From NCBI RefSeq assembly GCF_020012125.1, contig NZ_JAIFAG010000001.1, positions 3,968,001 to 4,032,000 on the forward strand: DNA of 64,000 nt. The letters are read 5' to 3'. This stretch comes from Hymenobacter psoromatis (lineage in GTDB: Bacteria; Bacteroidota; Bacteroidia; Cytophagales; Hymenobacteraceae). The first letter of the stretch is position 1. Each line of letters starts with the position of its first letter. Below, in pieces: positions 16,506-25,122 of the stretch. The notes beneath the pieces are model-generated. The model searched no databases, was not told where the DNA came from, and was given only the letters and a program-made list of their open reading frames with translations. The translations under genes were made by a program, and so were the position numbers.

Positions 16506-16630
16506 TAGTTATTGCCTACTGAAGCCGCGAAGCTTAGTAAGAAGGCTAAGGCTAGCAGCACAGCTACAGCGGTAGTTACGGCAAGCACAATACGGTTTTC
16601 GTGCGAACTGGGCTGTTGTTCATTCTGCAT
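16505..16630 (-). CDS. Possible small single-span membrane protein (41 residues)
   Basis: It begins MQNEQQPSSHENRI and is followed by a clean membrane helix of about 25 residues (LAVTTAVAVLLALAFLLSFA) and a short SVGNN tail. It starts 14 bp after the stop of the small lipoprotein-like gene upstream and overlaps the next small frame by its stop codon, so three small genes appear to be coupled. Function unknown; toxin-like peptides and membrane-complex microproteins are both possible. Confidence 0.45.
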   Translation of the reverse strand: MQNEQQPSSHENRIVLAVTTAVAVLLALAFLLSFAASVGNN

Positions 16631-16644
16631 AAAAGCTATTTTAG

Positions 16645-16902
16645 CTACTTCACGATGCCTAAACGGCGCGCTTCATCAAGAACGTGGAGGGGTATTCTAG
16701 GGAGTAGGTGGGGTGGCAGTTGGCTATCCAGGGTCAGGTCATCGTCGCGGCCGGCGGGGGTAACATTGTCGGTTTTAGCGCAGGAAATGGCCAGCAGGGC
16801 CAAGACTCCAGCACGGGCAAACGGGTAGTTTATTCGCGCAAAGGTGACGCCGGGGGGCGTAATTTTACCGCGGCTCTTTGCTAGCAGGCTCTTGTTCTCC
16901 AC
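16645..16902 (-). CDS. Possible small lipoprotein
   Basis: The frame opens at GTG 16902 (85 codons). The believable part begins near INYPFARAGVLALLAISCAK, which resembles a lipoprotein signal with a weak lipobox (AISC), followed by an acidic segment GRDDDLTLD and the C-terminus HVLDEARRLGIVK. The true start is unclear because no ATG exists before the hydrophobic segment. It runs divergently from the broken protease gene at 16912 and heads a run of three short genes. Confidence 0.4.
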   Translation of the reverse strand: MENKSLLAKSRGKITPPGVTFARINYPFARAGVLALLAISCAKTDNVTPAGRDDDLTLDSQLPPHLLPRIPLHVLDEARRLGIVK

Positions 16903-16911
16903 CTCGCCCCC

Positions 16912-17766
16912 ATGCGTTTCTACCTGCTCCTGGCTCTACTCGGCCCCCTGAATAGCTCGGCACCCCGTTCTGCCCCTGCTCCCGTGCTCTACCGCCTGGA
17001 TGCCACGCCTGCGTTCACGCTGCCCTTCGAGTTGGTAGGAGGCGTTATCGTCCTGCGCAACCTGCGCTGCAATGACCAGCGCGGCGACTTCGTGCTCGAC
17101 ACGGGGTGCACGTATGGTTTAGTGGTCGAGCAGGCCGCTTTTGCGCGCCAGATGCACCCCAGCGCCACCCAAGGCCTCAGTACCGCCGGTTCGGTGTCCC
17201 TCCACGAGCTGACCATCACGCAGTTTGGCTTTGACCCGGCTCGCCCACCGCAAACAGCATAGGGCCTTTAGCTCGCGGCCATTCGGGCCGTCATGGGGCC
17301 GCGGCTGCTCGGACTCATCGACACGGGCCTACTGCGACACTATGAAGTAGTGCTTGCCTATGGCCACTACCGGCTAAGCTGCTACCCGCTGGACGCGCCG
17401 GCGGCTCGGCCCTTCATCCGGCGCGACTCGGTAGCCTTCACGCTCCAAAAGGGGTGGCTCGTCGCCGTGGACTTTATCGATTCCGTGCCGGTGCAATTAC
17501 TCCTCGATACGGGCACCCGCGATAGCCATTTCGATACCGACTTCGCGCAAGCTCTGACGGCCGGTACCCGCCCGACGAAGGCGCAACGCGAAACCATCAT
17601 CACCCCTGGCGGCCGAGTGGCGGCCCAACGCGCCACGCTGCCCCTATTACAGGTGGGGACTACGCTGTGGCAAAACATACCGGTGGTGTTAGCGCCGCCT
17701 GTACACTACCAGAGTGAGCAGGCGCTACTCTACCAAGGCGTGCTAGGTAATCTATTCTTTAGGTAA
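16912..17766 (+). pseudogene. Retropepsin-like aspartic protease gene broken by two in-frame TAG codons
   Basis: Both halves lie in one frame. The first half has a signal peptide (MRFYLLLALLGPLNSS) and an aspartyl-protease motif GDFVLDTGCTYGLVVE. The second half has VQLLLDTGTRDSHFD and ends QGVLGNLFFR. Between them two TAG codons occur at 17260-17262 and 17269-17271, only six bases apart, inside otherwise continuous protein (...PPQTA, GL, LAAIRAVMGPRLLGLI). A full-length product of about 284 residues with two DTG motifs would be a secreted retropepsin-like protease. As it stands the gene is a pseudogene, unless both codons are read through. Each TAG could derive from CAG by one C-to-T change. 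Confidence 0.75.
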
Positions 17767-17844
17767 GACCAACTAGTTAGCTTTCATTTCGGCCGCCAGC
17801 AACGCTACTCCCTAGTGCCCCGGTCCGCGCTAGTGCTGAGCTGC

Positions 17845-18003
17845 TTACAGGTTCGGCAGCGCCCGCTGCAACTGCTGCTCAAAGCTGGTCACGTCGGGCC
17901 GATAGTCGGCGGCTGCAGTACTTGCCGCAACGGTACATACTGCAACAGCCCCTCACCCACGGGGACAGTTAGTTCCACTTCGTGCAGGTGCAGGTGCCGG
18001 TGA
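17845..18003 (-). pseudogene. C-terminal gene remnant
   Basis: On the minus strand the sequence reads HLHEVELTVPVGEGLLQYV and PLRQVLQPP. After a one-base shift near 17912 it continues DYRPDVTSFEQQLQRALPNL and a TAA at 17845-17847. This looks like the end of a decayed gene with its front missing. The rest of the stretch 17767-18191 shows nothing else I can support. Confidence 0.4.
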
Positions 18004-18191
18004 GCCAAACACGTAGGTGCTTAGCTTACTGATACGCTGTCGCAGTAGACCTGGTAAAGATGACTGTGTTAGCCAATAAATCTTACTCAAGGCCTCACAG
18101 TAGCGGTTTCTTACTGCTTGCGCTGTCAGAAAGGCAAGGGAAAATCTTAGCAGTACCTTCACCCATACTTAAGTTCCCTTCGCCCTTCCTC

Positions 18192-20675
18192 ATGCCCGAT
18201 TCTTCTGTGCTAGCGCCGCCCAACGATACTAACCCAGCTGACTTGGTGGAGGTGTTACTCACCATTTCGCTAACCGGCGTGATTCTCTTTCGCCCGGTCT
18301 ACGAGACTGGGGGCGCGACCATCGTTGATTTGGCCTACGAGCGCCTCAATCCCACCGCTCAGCACATGCTGCGGTTACCAGAATGCCCGTCTGAAACCTT
18401 CTTGACTCTGTTTCCGATGGCGGCGCAACAAGAAGGCGTGTTCGCCTTTTACCGGGACACTTTCTTAGCGGGACAAATCGGGCGGCACCAATTTAATTAT
18501 CAATACGACGGGTTGGATGGCTATTTTCAGTTGGTGGCCCAGCGCCAGGGCCCCCGGTTGGTAGTAAGTTTCACAGATGGCAACGACCAGTCGCGCACGG
18601 CCGTTGAACAGGCCCTGCGCCTCAGCCAGGCCCGCGAGCAGGCTGCCCGGACGGAGGCAGAGCGCCAGCGTGGCGAACTGGAGCGCTTGTTTGAGCAGGC
18701 ACCGGTGGCCATTGCCGTGTACCGGGGCCCGAACTACGTTATTGAACTAGCTAACCCTACCGTGTGCCGGCTCTGGGGCCGCACGCCGGAGCAGCTCCTT
18801 GGCAAAGGCCTATTTGAGGCGTTGCCCGAAGTAGCCGGCATGGGCTACGAGCAGTTGCTCGATGGCGTGATGGCCACTGGCGAGCCGCACGTATCGCGGG
18901 GGATGGAGGCGGTACACGAGCGCGAGGGCCGGCGCGACACCGTGTACTGGGATTTCGTGTACGTGCCCATGTACAACAACGCGGGGCTAATCGACGGGGC
19001 TATGGTGGTGGCTACCGAAGTGACCGCGCAGGTGCTGGCCCGCCAGCAAGTCGAACAGCTCAACCAAGAATTGGAAGTCCGCGTGGCGGAGCGCACAAGC
19101 CAGCTTACCGCGCAGCAGCATTTGCTCAGTCAGATTCTGGCGCAGGTGCCGGCCGCCATCGCTACCCTCGCCGGCCCTGAGCATCGATTCACTTTCTTCA
19201 ATGAGCTCTATCAGAATATGGTGGCTGACCGGGCTATCCTGGGCCACCCGGCCAACGAGGTACTGCCCGAAGTAGCGGAGCAGGGCTTCATCGACCTACT
19301 GAATCAGGTATACGCCACAGGTCAGCCCTTCATCGGCACCGAAATCCTGATTATGCTCCACGACCAAGCAACTGGAAAGGCTGAGCCGCGCTATGTGGAT
19401 TTCATTTATCAGCCGTTGCAAGACGGCCAGCAGCGAACGCAGGGGGTGCTGGCCTTCGTGCTGGACGTGACGGACCGGGTGCGGGCCCGCAAGCAGGCCG
19501 AGACCCTGCAAGCCGCCATGCTGGCCGTCGTACAGCGCCAGGCGCAGCAGCGGCAGGATATCTACCAGATATTTGCGCAGACGCCGGCTGCCATTGTGCT
19601 GCTACGCGAGCCCGACCACCGCATTGACTACTATAACCCCGCCTTTGAAGCGCTGTTTCCGCCCGAGGAATGGACCGGCCCGCTGAACGGCCACAGCCTG
19701 GGCGAAGTGTACCCGCGCCTTAAACTGGCCGGGCTGGTGCGCCTGCTCGACCGGGTATTTGAAACGGGCGAGCCGCAAGTAGTTATCGACATGGCACTGG
19801 CGGAGCTTCAGCCCGGCAGTCCGCGGTACGTTACTTTCGCCTACCAGGCTTACCGCGAAGAAGGCCGCATCGTGGGCGTCGCTGCCTTCGTGTACGACGT
19901 GACCGAGCAGGTGCTGGTCCGCCAGCAAGTGCAGGCGCTCAACGGAAACTTGGCGGCCATCAACGAGGAGCTTTATGACACCAACGCTCGCCTCACGCGC
20001 ACCAACACCGACCTCGATACGTTCGTCTACACGGCCTCGCACGACCTCAAGGCCCCGATTGCTAATATCGAGGGCCTGTTACTGGCCCTGCGCCAGCAGC
20101 TCCCCCCCGAGGCCCTGCAAGCCGACCTAGTGCCACGCCTTTTCGAACTGATGGAAGGCTCGGTAGCCCGCTTCCAGCAGACCATCGGCTACCTCACCGA
20201 CATCTCCCAGCTACAACGGGCCGATGCCCCCGAGACGACCGACCTACCCGCCCTCATCGACGCCGTGCGCCTCGACCTAGCCCCGCTCCTGGAAACTACC
20301 CCCGTCACGCTGACCGTGGTCATGGACGGCTGCCAGGCCGTGCGCGTGGCCCCCAAAACGCTGCGCTCGGTAGTCTACAACCTGCTCAGCAATGCCGTGA
20401 AGTACCGCGCCCCCGACCGGCTAGCCCAAGTGCAACTGCGCGCCCACTGCACCCCTGGCCGTCTGGTGCTCGCCGTGCAGGACAACGGCCTGGGCCTCAG
20501 CAATGCCCAGCAGGGCGAGCTGTTCGGCATGTTCCGCCGCTTGCATACTCACGTCGAGGGCTCGGGCGTGGGGTTGTTCATGGTCAAGCGCCTGGTGGAA
20601 AACGCCGGCGGTACCATCACCGTCGAAAGCCAGCCCGGCGTGGGCTCCACGTTCACCGTTTCACTGCCCGCTTAG
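18192..20675 (+). CDS. Multi-PAS sensor histidine kinase
   Basis: I choose ATG 18192 (MPDSSVLAPP, 827 residues); the frame extends to 18060, but those codons look non-coding. There is no membrane segment, so the sensor is cytosolic. PAS-like units cover roughly 10-130, 160-285, 305-430 and 440-565, with a coiled coil (QLNQELEVRVAERTSQL) between the second and third. The HisKA helix TASHDLKAPIANIEG puts the phospho-accepting histidine at about His617. The ATPase domain has N box NLLSNAVKY, G1 DNGLGL and G2 GSGVGLFMVK. A receiver-domain gene follows after 15 bp and is its likely phosphotransfer partner. The signal is unknown; PAS could bind a small ligand or cofactor. Confidence 0.88.
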   Translation: MPDSSVLAPPNDTNPADLVEVLLTISLTGVILFRPVYETGGATIVDLAYERLNPTAQHMLRLPECPSETFLTLFPMAAQQEGVFAFYRDTFLAGQIGRHQFNYQYDGLDGYFQLVAQRQGPRLVVSFTDGNDQSRTAVEQALRLSQAREQAARTEAERQRGELERLFEQAPVAIAVYRGPNYVIELANPTVCRLWGRTPEQLLGKGLFEALPEVAGMGYEQLLDGVMATGEPHVSRGMEAVHEREGRRDTVYWDFVYVPMYNNAGLIDGAMVVATEVTAQVLARQQVEQLNQELEVRVAERTSQLTAQQHLLSQILAQVPAAIATLAGPEHRFTFFNELYQNMVADRAILGHPANEVLPEVAEQGFIDLLNQVYATGQPFIGTEILIMLHDQATGKAEPRYVDFIYQPLQDGQQRTQGVLAFVLDVTDRVRARKQAETLQAAMLAVVQRQAQQRQDIYQIFAQTPAAIVLLREPDHRIDYYNPAFEALFPPEEWTGPLNGHSLGEVYPRLKLAGLVRLLDRVFETGEPQVVIDMALAELQPGSPRYVTFAYQAYREEGRIVGVAAFVYDVTEQVLVRQQVQALNGNLAAINEELYDTNARLTRTNTDLDTFVYTASHDLKAPIANIEGLLLALRQQLPPEALQADLVPRLFELMEGSVARFQQTIGYLTDISQLQRADAPETTDLPALIDAVRLDLAPLLETTPVTLTVVMDGCQAVRVAPKTLRSVVYNLLSNAVKYRAPDRLAQVQLRAHCTPGRLVLAVQDNGLGLSNAQQGELFGMFRRLHTHVEGSGVGLFMVKRLVENAGGTITVESQPGVGSTFTVSLPA

Positions 20676-20690
20676 GCCGGTCTTTATCTT

Positions 20691-21104
20691 ATGGAAAAGC
20701 TTTCCAGCGTACTACTCGTCGACGACGATTCGACCAATAACTTCTTAAACGAGCTGCTGTTCAAGCAGCTTAACGTGACCGACCACCTGCTCACGGCCGA
20801 GGACGGGGCCAAGGCCCTGGAACTCATCGCCCACACCGACGAGCCCGGTGAGCCTGCCCTTATCTTGCTAGACGTGAAGATGCCCGGCATGGGCGGCATC
20901 GCCTTCCTCGAAGCCTACCGTCAGCTGCCCGCCACCCAGCGCGGGGCTACGGTCATCATCATGCTCACTACCACTATGGACGCCCGCGACCTAGACCGCC
21001 TGGAGGAGTTAAGTATTGCCGGCTTGGTGAGCAAGCCCCTAACGAAGGAGAAAATCGACCAGATTTTGCAGCTGCACTTTCAGCGGCGCCTACCGGCGAG
21101 CTAG
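20691..21104 (+). CDS. Single-domain response regulator
   Basis: A 137-residue stand-alone receiver domain with the acidic pocket VLLVDDDS (Asp11/Asp12), the phosphorylation site LILLDVKMPGM (Asp61), switch Thr in MLTTTMD and the invariant Lys115 in VSKPLTK. There is no output domain, so it works as a CheY/Rcp-like shuttle or phosphate sink. It begins 15 bp after the PAS kinase and is surely in its operon. The kinase has no receiver of its own, which fits a one-to-one pair. Confidence 0.9.
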   Translation: MEKLSSVLLVDDDSTNNFLNELLFKQLNVTDHLLTAEDGAKALELIAHTDEPGEPALILLDVKMPGMGGIAFLEAYRQLPATQRGATVIIMLTTTMDARDLDRLEELSIAGLVSKPLTKEKIDQILQLHFQRRLPAS

Positions 21105-21304
21105 GTTCGCCGTAGCGTGGGTCGCCTCGGCCTTGGAGCGGGCCATTCTAGAGCTGCTATTAGCTGTTTTGGATGAGGTAATAAGTGTAGTGTGGGATTC
21201 AGCTGGCGACTGACTTTAGGAAAAAGCCTAGACGGTGTGGCTGAAGCTCCCGCACTGACAATTACCAATTTCCCTTACCTGCTTCCGAGTGCAGCGGCCG
21301 TAAG

Positions 21305-21312
21305 TAACTTTG
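21305..21312 (+). promoter_or_regulatory. Candidate promoter -7 box TAACTTTG
   Basis: The box matches the Bacteroidota consensus TAnnTTTG exactly and lies about 40 bp before the ATG at 21353. The -33 position has no good TTTG. The rest of 21105-21352 shows nothing I can support. Confidence 0.4.
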
Positions 21313-21352
21313 TGGAAGCTGCCGTCGCGTACGTGGCGTTGCCCCTCCCCCG

Positions 21353-21679
21353 ATGCACCAATTCAGTGCTACCCGTGCCGATTTTATCGACCAGGTACTC
21401 ACCTCCTGCTTTCCCGGTGAAATCGCCAAACGCTTTCTGTTTGCGGACGGCGAAGTGGGCGCCTTATATACGATGGGACAGAACCGGGCCTCCGGTAACG
21501 CCTGCCCAGTAATCTTGTATGTGGCTACCTTCGCCCCATCCTTCCAGCAGGGTGGCCGGCATGACTTTGGTCTTGATTTCCTGGAGCAGCCCGTGCAGAG
21601 TGCCGAGGAAGCAGCGCATGTACTAGCCCACTTCCAACGCGCGGACGCCCAGCTGTTTCGCGCCAGTTGCCGCGCCTGA
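21353..21679 (+). CDS. Hypothetical protein
   Basis: A 108-residue soluble protein (MHQFSATRADFIDQVLTSCF...). It has no signal peptide and no motif I recognise. The chain looks folded: strand ILYVATFAPSF, then a C-terminal helix SAEEAAHVLAHFQRADAQLF. The ATG sits about 40 bp after a perfect TAnnTTTG box, supporting expression. It is one of several short orphan genes in this accessory stretch. Confidence 0.5.
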   Translation: MHQFSATRADFIDQVLTSCFPGEIAKRFLFADGEVGALYTMGQNRASGNACPVILYVATFAPSFQQGGRHDFGLDFLEQPVQSAEEAAHVLAHFQRADAQLFRASCRA

Positions 21680-21773
21680 CGAGCGGCAGGCCCTCGGGCC
21701 GGGTCCGGTGGCTACCCTCCTTCAGGGCGCGGTTCGCCCGAGCTGTGCGACCGCGAAACGAGTAATGAAACGC

Positions 21774-21803
21774 TTTGTAATTAGCCTAAGACCTGTACTT
21801 TCG
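21774..21803 (+). promoter_or_regulatory. Bacteroidota-type promoter
   Basis: TTTG at 21774-21777 and TACTTTCG at 21796-21803 with 18 bp between match the -33/-7 consensus (TTTG, TAnnTTTG) at all but one position. It would start transcription around 21808-21810 and serve the gene at 21844. Confidence 0.65.
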
Positions 21804-21843
21804 CCCATTGCCCTGCTGCGGTCTCTTTTCCTTCCTCCTCCAG

Positions 21844-22275
21844 ATGCTTTTAACCAGCACTATTGACCCCCGTGACCAAAGCTCCTGCGTGCTTACGTAC
21901 GAGGAAGTCAACCACTGGCTGCGCGCCACCTGGCGCGGCTATGTGGACCCGATGGAGGCAATGCAGGGGGCCGAAGCTTATTTACGGCACGCTGCGCACA
22001 CCCCCAGCCCCCTGCTGCTGAACGACAATAGCCGCTTGCGCGGGCCCTGGTTTGACAGCCTCGACTGGCTGGCGGAGGTGTGGATGCCGGAAGCCGCCCG
22101 GCTAGGCTTGCGTTACGTCGCCCATGTGGTCCAGTCCGACCGGCACTCGGATATTATTCCCCCTCGGCTCACTACCGCGCTGCCGTTTGAGTTGCAGATT
22201 TTTCAGAATCTGGACGACGCCCAGCACTGGCTACGGCGCTGCTGGCAAGTAGTAGCGGCGGAGAAGATGGGGTAG
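21844..22275 (+). CDS. Hypothetical protein, possibly STAS-like
   Basis: I use ATG 21844 (143 residues, MLLTSTIDPRDQSSC); the longer frame starts at a TTG. Mixed alpha/beta sequence such as LTYEEVNHWLRATWRGYVDP, LLNDNSRLRGPWFDSLDWLA and LGLRYVAHVVQSDRHSD resembles small STAS/SpoIIAA-like proteins found in many copies in Hymenobacter-type genomes (impression, not proof). It has no signal peptide and no catalytic motif. A good promoter lies 40 bp upstream. It may act in signalling, as STAS-like proteins often do. Confidence 0.6.
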   Translation: MLLTSTIDPRDQSSCVLTYEEVNHWLRATWRGYVDPMEAMQGAEAYLRHAAHTPSPLLLNDNSRLRGPWFDSLDWLAEVWMPEAARLGLRYVAHVVQSDRHSDIIPPRLTTALPFELQIFQNLDDAQHWLRRCWQVVAAEKMG

Positions 22276-22489
22276 GCTAGTAATCGCATGGATGCGCCGC
22301 AGTAGGGCAGCTAGCCCAATTGCCACAGGTAGGCGGCTGCCGTTGCTTCGTCGGTAAAGGAGCAGTAGCAAGCGGTTCGGCAGTAAAGCTGAAGAAGCCC
22401 CACCGGGAGCTGTGCTATGGAGAAGGCCGGGCTCACTCACACTCGGGACTTTCGCCGCCGCTAGCGCTACCTTCTTGCCAATACCTCGA

Positions 22490-23050
22490 ATTAAAGGGTA
22501 GTTCAGGCTGCCTTGCTCGTTGCTGTCCATCTTTGACTTCGTCAGGGCGTAGCCGACAATCTGGCTACCCGCGTTGAGCGCGCCGAAGCTATTGGTCTTG
22601 CTGGCCTAGTTGAGCGCGGCTCGGTTTGTGTCGAGCGTCTGCTGGTCGGCCCGCTGATATTGCGCTTGCTTATCGAGCAAGCTGCTCAAGTGCTGGCTCT
22701 GCTACTGGTGAAAGGCATCCTGGCGAATGCCCAAGTCGGCCTGGGACCGCGTGCGATTCTAGTTGCTGTTACTGAGCAGGCCCAGGATGGAGCTGCTGCT
22801 GATGCCTGCGCGGGGGTGGTGGCATTCAGCGTGCTCTGCTGGCCAAGTCCAACTCCTCCCGAAAGGCGGACAGCATATTATCACCCAGCTTCAAGTTGCT
22901 GGCCTCATTACCCTGAATACCTTTGTAGGCAGCGGGTAAGCCCAGTTGGGCCAAGGTAAGCAAGGCCATAAATAAAAAAGTGAGGCCAGCAAAAAGACGG
23001 GCTAGCGCACCCGTGAGCAGGCCGGCCCATTTACCGGGGTAAGCTGGCAA
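22490..23050 (-). pseudogene. Decayed gene with three in-frame TAG codons
   Basis: Minus-strand reading starts with a membrane segment (LFAGLTFLFMALLTLAQLGL) and AYKGIQGNEASNLKLGDNML. After a frame change near 22840 it continues AGISSSSILGLLSNSN, RTRSQADLGIRQDAFHQ, QSQHLSSLLDKQAQYQRADQ and ASKTNSFGALNAGSQIVGYA. These blocks are joined only across TAG codons (near 22760, 22703 and 22607) where glutamine would fit. I do not recognise the family. The broken frame and the missing start mark it as a pseudogene. Nothing else is visible in 22276-23160. Confidence 0.5.
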
Positions 23051-23164
23051 CTAAAACTCAGGCGTATTTAAGAATAAGGAAGACTGCTTAAAAAGCAGCC
23101 ATTTTCAGGGAAGCCTAGGGCTTAGCCAAAGTCCATTGTACCCGGTACTGTACCCCAAACAAAT

Positions 23165-23198
23165 AAAACCCCGTTTGCAGCCTGCAAACGGGGTTTTT
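23165..23198 (-). terminator. Terminator after tRNA-Leu
   Basis: A GC-rich stem formed by CCCCGTTTGCAG and its complement is followed on the minus strand by a T-rich tail, directly downstream of the tRNA-Leu gene. A T-run on the plus side makes it potentially bidirectional. Confidence 0.75.
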
Positions 23199-23200
23199 CG

Positions 23201-23283
23201 TACCAGAGACGGGACTCGAACCCGTAAGCCACTGAAGGCAAGTGAGTTTAAGTCACTCGTGTATACCATTCCACCACTCCGGC
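23201..23283 (-). tRNA. tRNA-Leu (anticodon TAA)
   Basis: The minus strand gives an 83-nt cloverleaf starting GCCGGAGTGGTGGAATGG, with anticodon loop CTTAAAC (anticodon TAA), a long variable arm (TGCCTTCAGTGGCT) typical of class II leucine tRNAs, and T-arm GGGTTCGAGTCCC. The 3' CCA is not encoded. The acceptor stem includes two G-U pairs. Confidence 0.93.
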
Positions 23284-23324
23284 AATACCCAAAGGTACGC
23301 AGAAACCCAACTATAGGGCAAAAC

Positions 23325-23352
23325 AAAAACGCCACCCGAGGGCGGCGTTTTT
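23325..23352 (-). terminator. Hairpin between the two tRNA genes
   Basis: Stem AAACGCC/GGCGTTT with T-runs on both strands lies between tRNA-Gly and tRNA-Leu. It could end the tRNA-Gly transcript or serve as a processing element. Confidence 0.6.
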
Positions 23353-23355
23353 TGG

Positions 23356-23428
23356 AGCGGGAGACGAGGTTCGAACTCGCGACCTCGACCTTGGCAAGGT
23401 CGCGCTCTACCAACTGAGCTACTCTCGC
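23356..23428 (-). tRNA. tRNA-Gly (anticodon GCC)
   Basis: The minus strand gives a 73-nt cloverleaf starting GCGAGAGTAGCTCAGTTGG, with anticodon loop TTGCCAA (anticodon GCC) and T-arm GAGTTCGAACCTC. One A-C mismatch is seen in the acceptor stem. CCA is not encoded. Confidence 0.95.
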
Positions 23429-23463
23429 TTGAGGTTTATCCGCCTTGGTGGCGGTTGGTGGTG

Positions 23464-23494
23464 CAAAGGTAGGCAAAAGGTGGGGGTAGGCAAG
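23464..23494 (-). promoter_or_regulatory. Promoter for the tRNA genes
   Basis: On the minus strand CTTG (23491-23494) and a perfect TAnnTTTG box, TACCTTTG (23464-23471), are separated by 19 bp, the Bacteroidota spacing. The box lies 35 bp before the tRNA-Gly 5' end. Confidence 0.7.
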
Positions 23495-23789
23495 GGCAGG
23501 CCGCTATTTTTTTGCTATCCGAGAGCTTGTAACTTCATTTTCAAGTAAAAAAAATCTAAACAACAAGCTAAAGCTGTTTGTATAACTCTCAGAAGCTGGA
23601 GTAATAGGCTGTATTTGAGAATGCGCCGACCTACCCCCTCCTTAGTTGCGAAGCATAGCAGCGTTCGAATAGCTTCTAAAGTTGCTAGAGAGATTTTTTG
23701 ACACGTCCAACATCCACTTATCACCGCCGGGCCGTAGGTGGAGCAGATTGCAACCTTAACTGTTTTTTCTTTTACTCCTTTTTTTACCC

Positions 23790-24350
23790 ATGAAATTCTC
23801 TTTTGCAACCCTCGCGGTAGTAGCCCTGCTCGGCACGGCCGGCGTTCAAACGGCTTCGGCCCAGAAGGCTAAAACGGTGATGGTAGGCGGTGCCCCGATG
23901 TACCCCACCAAAAATATCATCGAGAACGCCGTTAACTCCAAGGACCACACCACGCTGGTAGCTGCCGTAAAGGCCGCCGGCCTTGTTGAAACGTTGTCGG
24001 GCCCCGGTCCTTTCACCGTATTTGCGCCTACCAACGAGGCGTTTAATGCCCTGCCCGCCGGCACGGTTGACACCCTGTTGAAGCCCGAAAACAAGGAAAC
24101 CCTCACCAAAATCCTGACTTACCACGTGGTAGCCGGTACCATGACGGCCGCCGACCTGATGAAGGCCATTAAGGCTGGGGGCGGCAAGGCTACCCTAAAA
24201 ACCGTGCAGGGCGAGTCGCTGACGGCCATGATGAAGGGTAAGACTATCGAGCTGAAGGACGAGAAAGGCGGCATTGCCACGGTAACCATTGCCGATGTGA
24301 TGCAGAGCAATGGCGTAATTCACGTCATCAACAAAGTACTGATGCCCTAA
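23790..24350 (+). CDS. Secreted fasciclin (FAS1) domain protein
   Basis: A 186-residue protein with a signal peptide (1 to about 24, ending TASAQ) and one FAS1 domain: TLVAAVKAAGLVETLSGPGP, then FTVFAPTNEAFNALPAG (H1-type motif), the YH motif in LTYHVVAGTMTAADL and the H2-type end NGVIHVINKVLMP. FAS1 proteins act in adhesion outside the cell or in the periplasm. It stands alone, with an AT-rich 361-bp upstream region (23429-23789) in which I see no further gene, and a strong terminator right after it. Confidence 0.92.
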   Translation: MKFSFATLAVVALLGTAGVQTASAQKAKTVMVGGAPMYPTKNIIENAVNSKDHTTLVAAVKAAGLVETLSGPGPFTVFAPTNEAFNALPAGTVDTLLKPENKETLTKILTYHVVAGTMTAADLMKAIKAGGGKATLKTVQGESLTAMMKGKTIELKDEKGGIATVTIADVMQSNGVIHVINKVLMP

Positions 24351-24372
24351 TCACGGCTTTAACTAGCTAGCT

Positions 24373-24413
24373 AAAAGCACCGGCTGCCCATGAGGCAGCC
24401 GGTGCTTTTTTTT
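24373..24413 (+). terminator. Intrinsic terminator after the FAS1 gene
   Basis: A perfect 16-bp stem (24373-24388 with 24394-24409 region) with a short loop is followed by a run of eight T, 22 bp after the stop codon. Confidence 0.9.
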
Positions 24414-24498
24414 GGGCCCTACCCCCTTACTCGTACCCAGCAGTGGGGTACATTAGAGGCACGGATTTTGTATTTTTTTAACTATACCCACTCGCTCT

Positions 24499-25095
24499 AT
24501 GTTTCTTTCTACTCGTTATTATCTGGGTGCATTTTTAGCCCTAATAAGCTGGCTAATAAATAGTGAGCCTGCCCAGGCGCAGCGCACGCGAGAGACAAGA
24601 TTTGAAAAGGGTTTTTTGAATAAAGGCCATAAGACCGGCGTGTGGGAATATTACGGCTACACGCCTTCGGGCGAGAAGGTGGTAGTGCAGCGCTACGATT
24701 ACGACGCGGGCAGGCTGCTGTACTTTCGACCGGGGCCCGACGTGACGTGCCACGCTGAGCTGAGCCCCGGCCAGTGGAGCTACGTGTGTCCCGACCAGCC
24801 GCCGCTTTTCATCGGTAGCGACGCAGCCCTGGCCGAGTACACGCGCCGGCTGGTGTACCCGGCAGAGGCAGTGAGCCGTAATATTCAGGGCAAAGTAGTG
24901 GTGGCCTTCGTGATTGACACGCTGGGGCAGACCAGTAATTACCATTTGGTACAGCGCATCGGGGGTGGCTGCGACGAAGAGGCCCTGCGGGTGGCGCGCA
25001 CCCTGCCCGCGCAGTGGGTGCCCGCCCGGCTGGGCAGCCGCGCCGTGGCTGTGGAGTACGAGCTACCCCTGAATTTTCGGCTGGCGCAGCCCTGA
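24499..25095 (+). CDS. Energy-transducer protein with TonB C-terminal domain
   Basis: A 198-residue protein with an N-terminal signal or anchor (about 8-28, YLGAFLALISWLINSEPAQA), a middle region FEKGFLNKGHKTGVWEYYG that resembles an MORN/antitoxin-like repeat unit, and a C-terminal TonB domain: YPAEAVSRNIQGKVVVAFVI, GCDEEALRVARTLPAQWVPA, and the strand VAVEYELPLNFRL. Such TonB_C proteins without the proline-rich spanner are common in Bacteroidota and may act in the periplasm with other partners. No ExbB/ExbD genes lie nearby. Confidence 0.8.
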   Translation: MFLSTRYYLGAFLALISWLINSEPAQAQRTRETRFEKGFLNKGHKTGVWEYYGYTPSGEKVVVQRYDYDAGRLLYFRPGPDVTCHAELSPGQWSYVCPDQPPLFIGSDAALAEYTRRLVYPAEAVSRNIQGKVVVAFVIDTLGQTSNYHLVQRIGGGCDEEALRVARTLPAQWVPARLGSRAVAVEYELPLNFRLAQP

Positions 25096-25122
25096 GCGCG
25101 GCCCCGGCCGTAGCTTGGCAGG

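Noticed and set aside
16912..22900. Genetic-code change with TAG read as glutamine
   Set aside because: TAG ends many intact genes in this window at positions that fit their families, so a general reassignment does not hold here.
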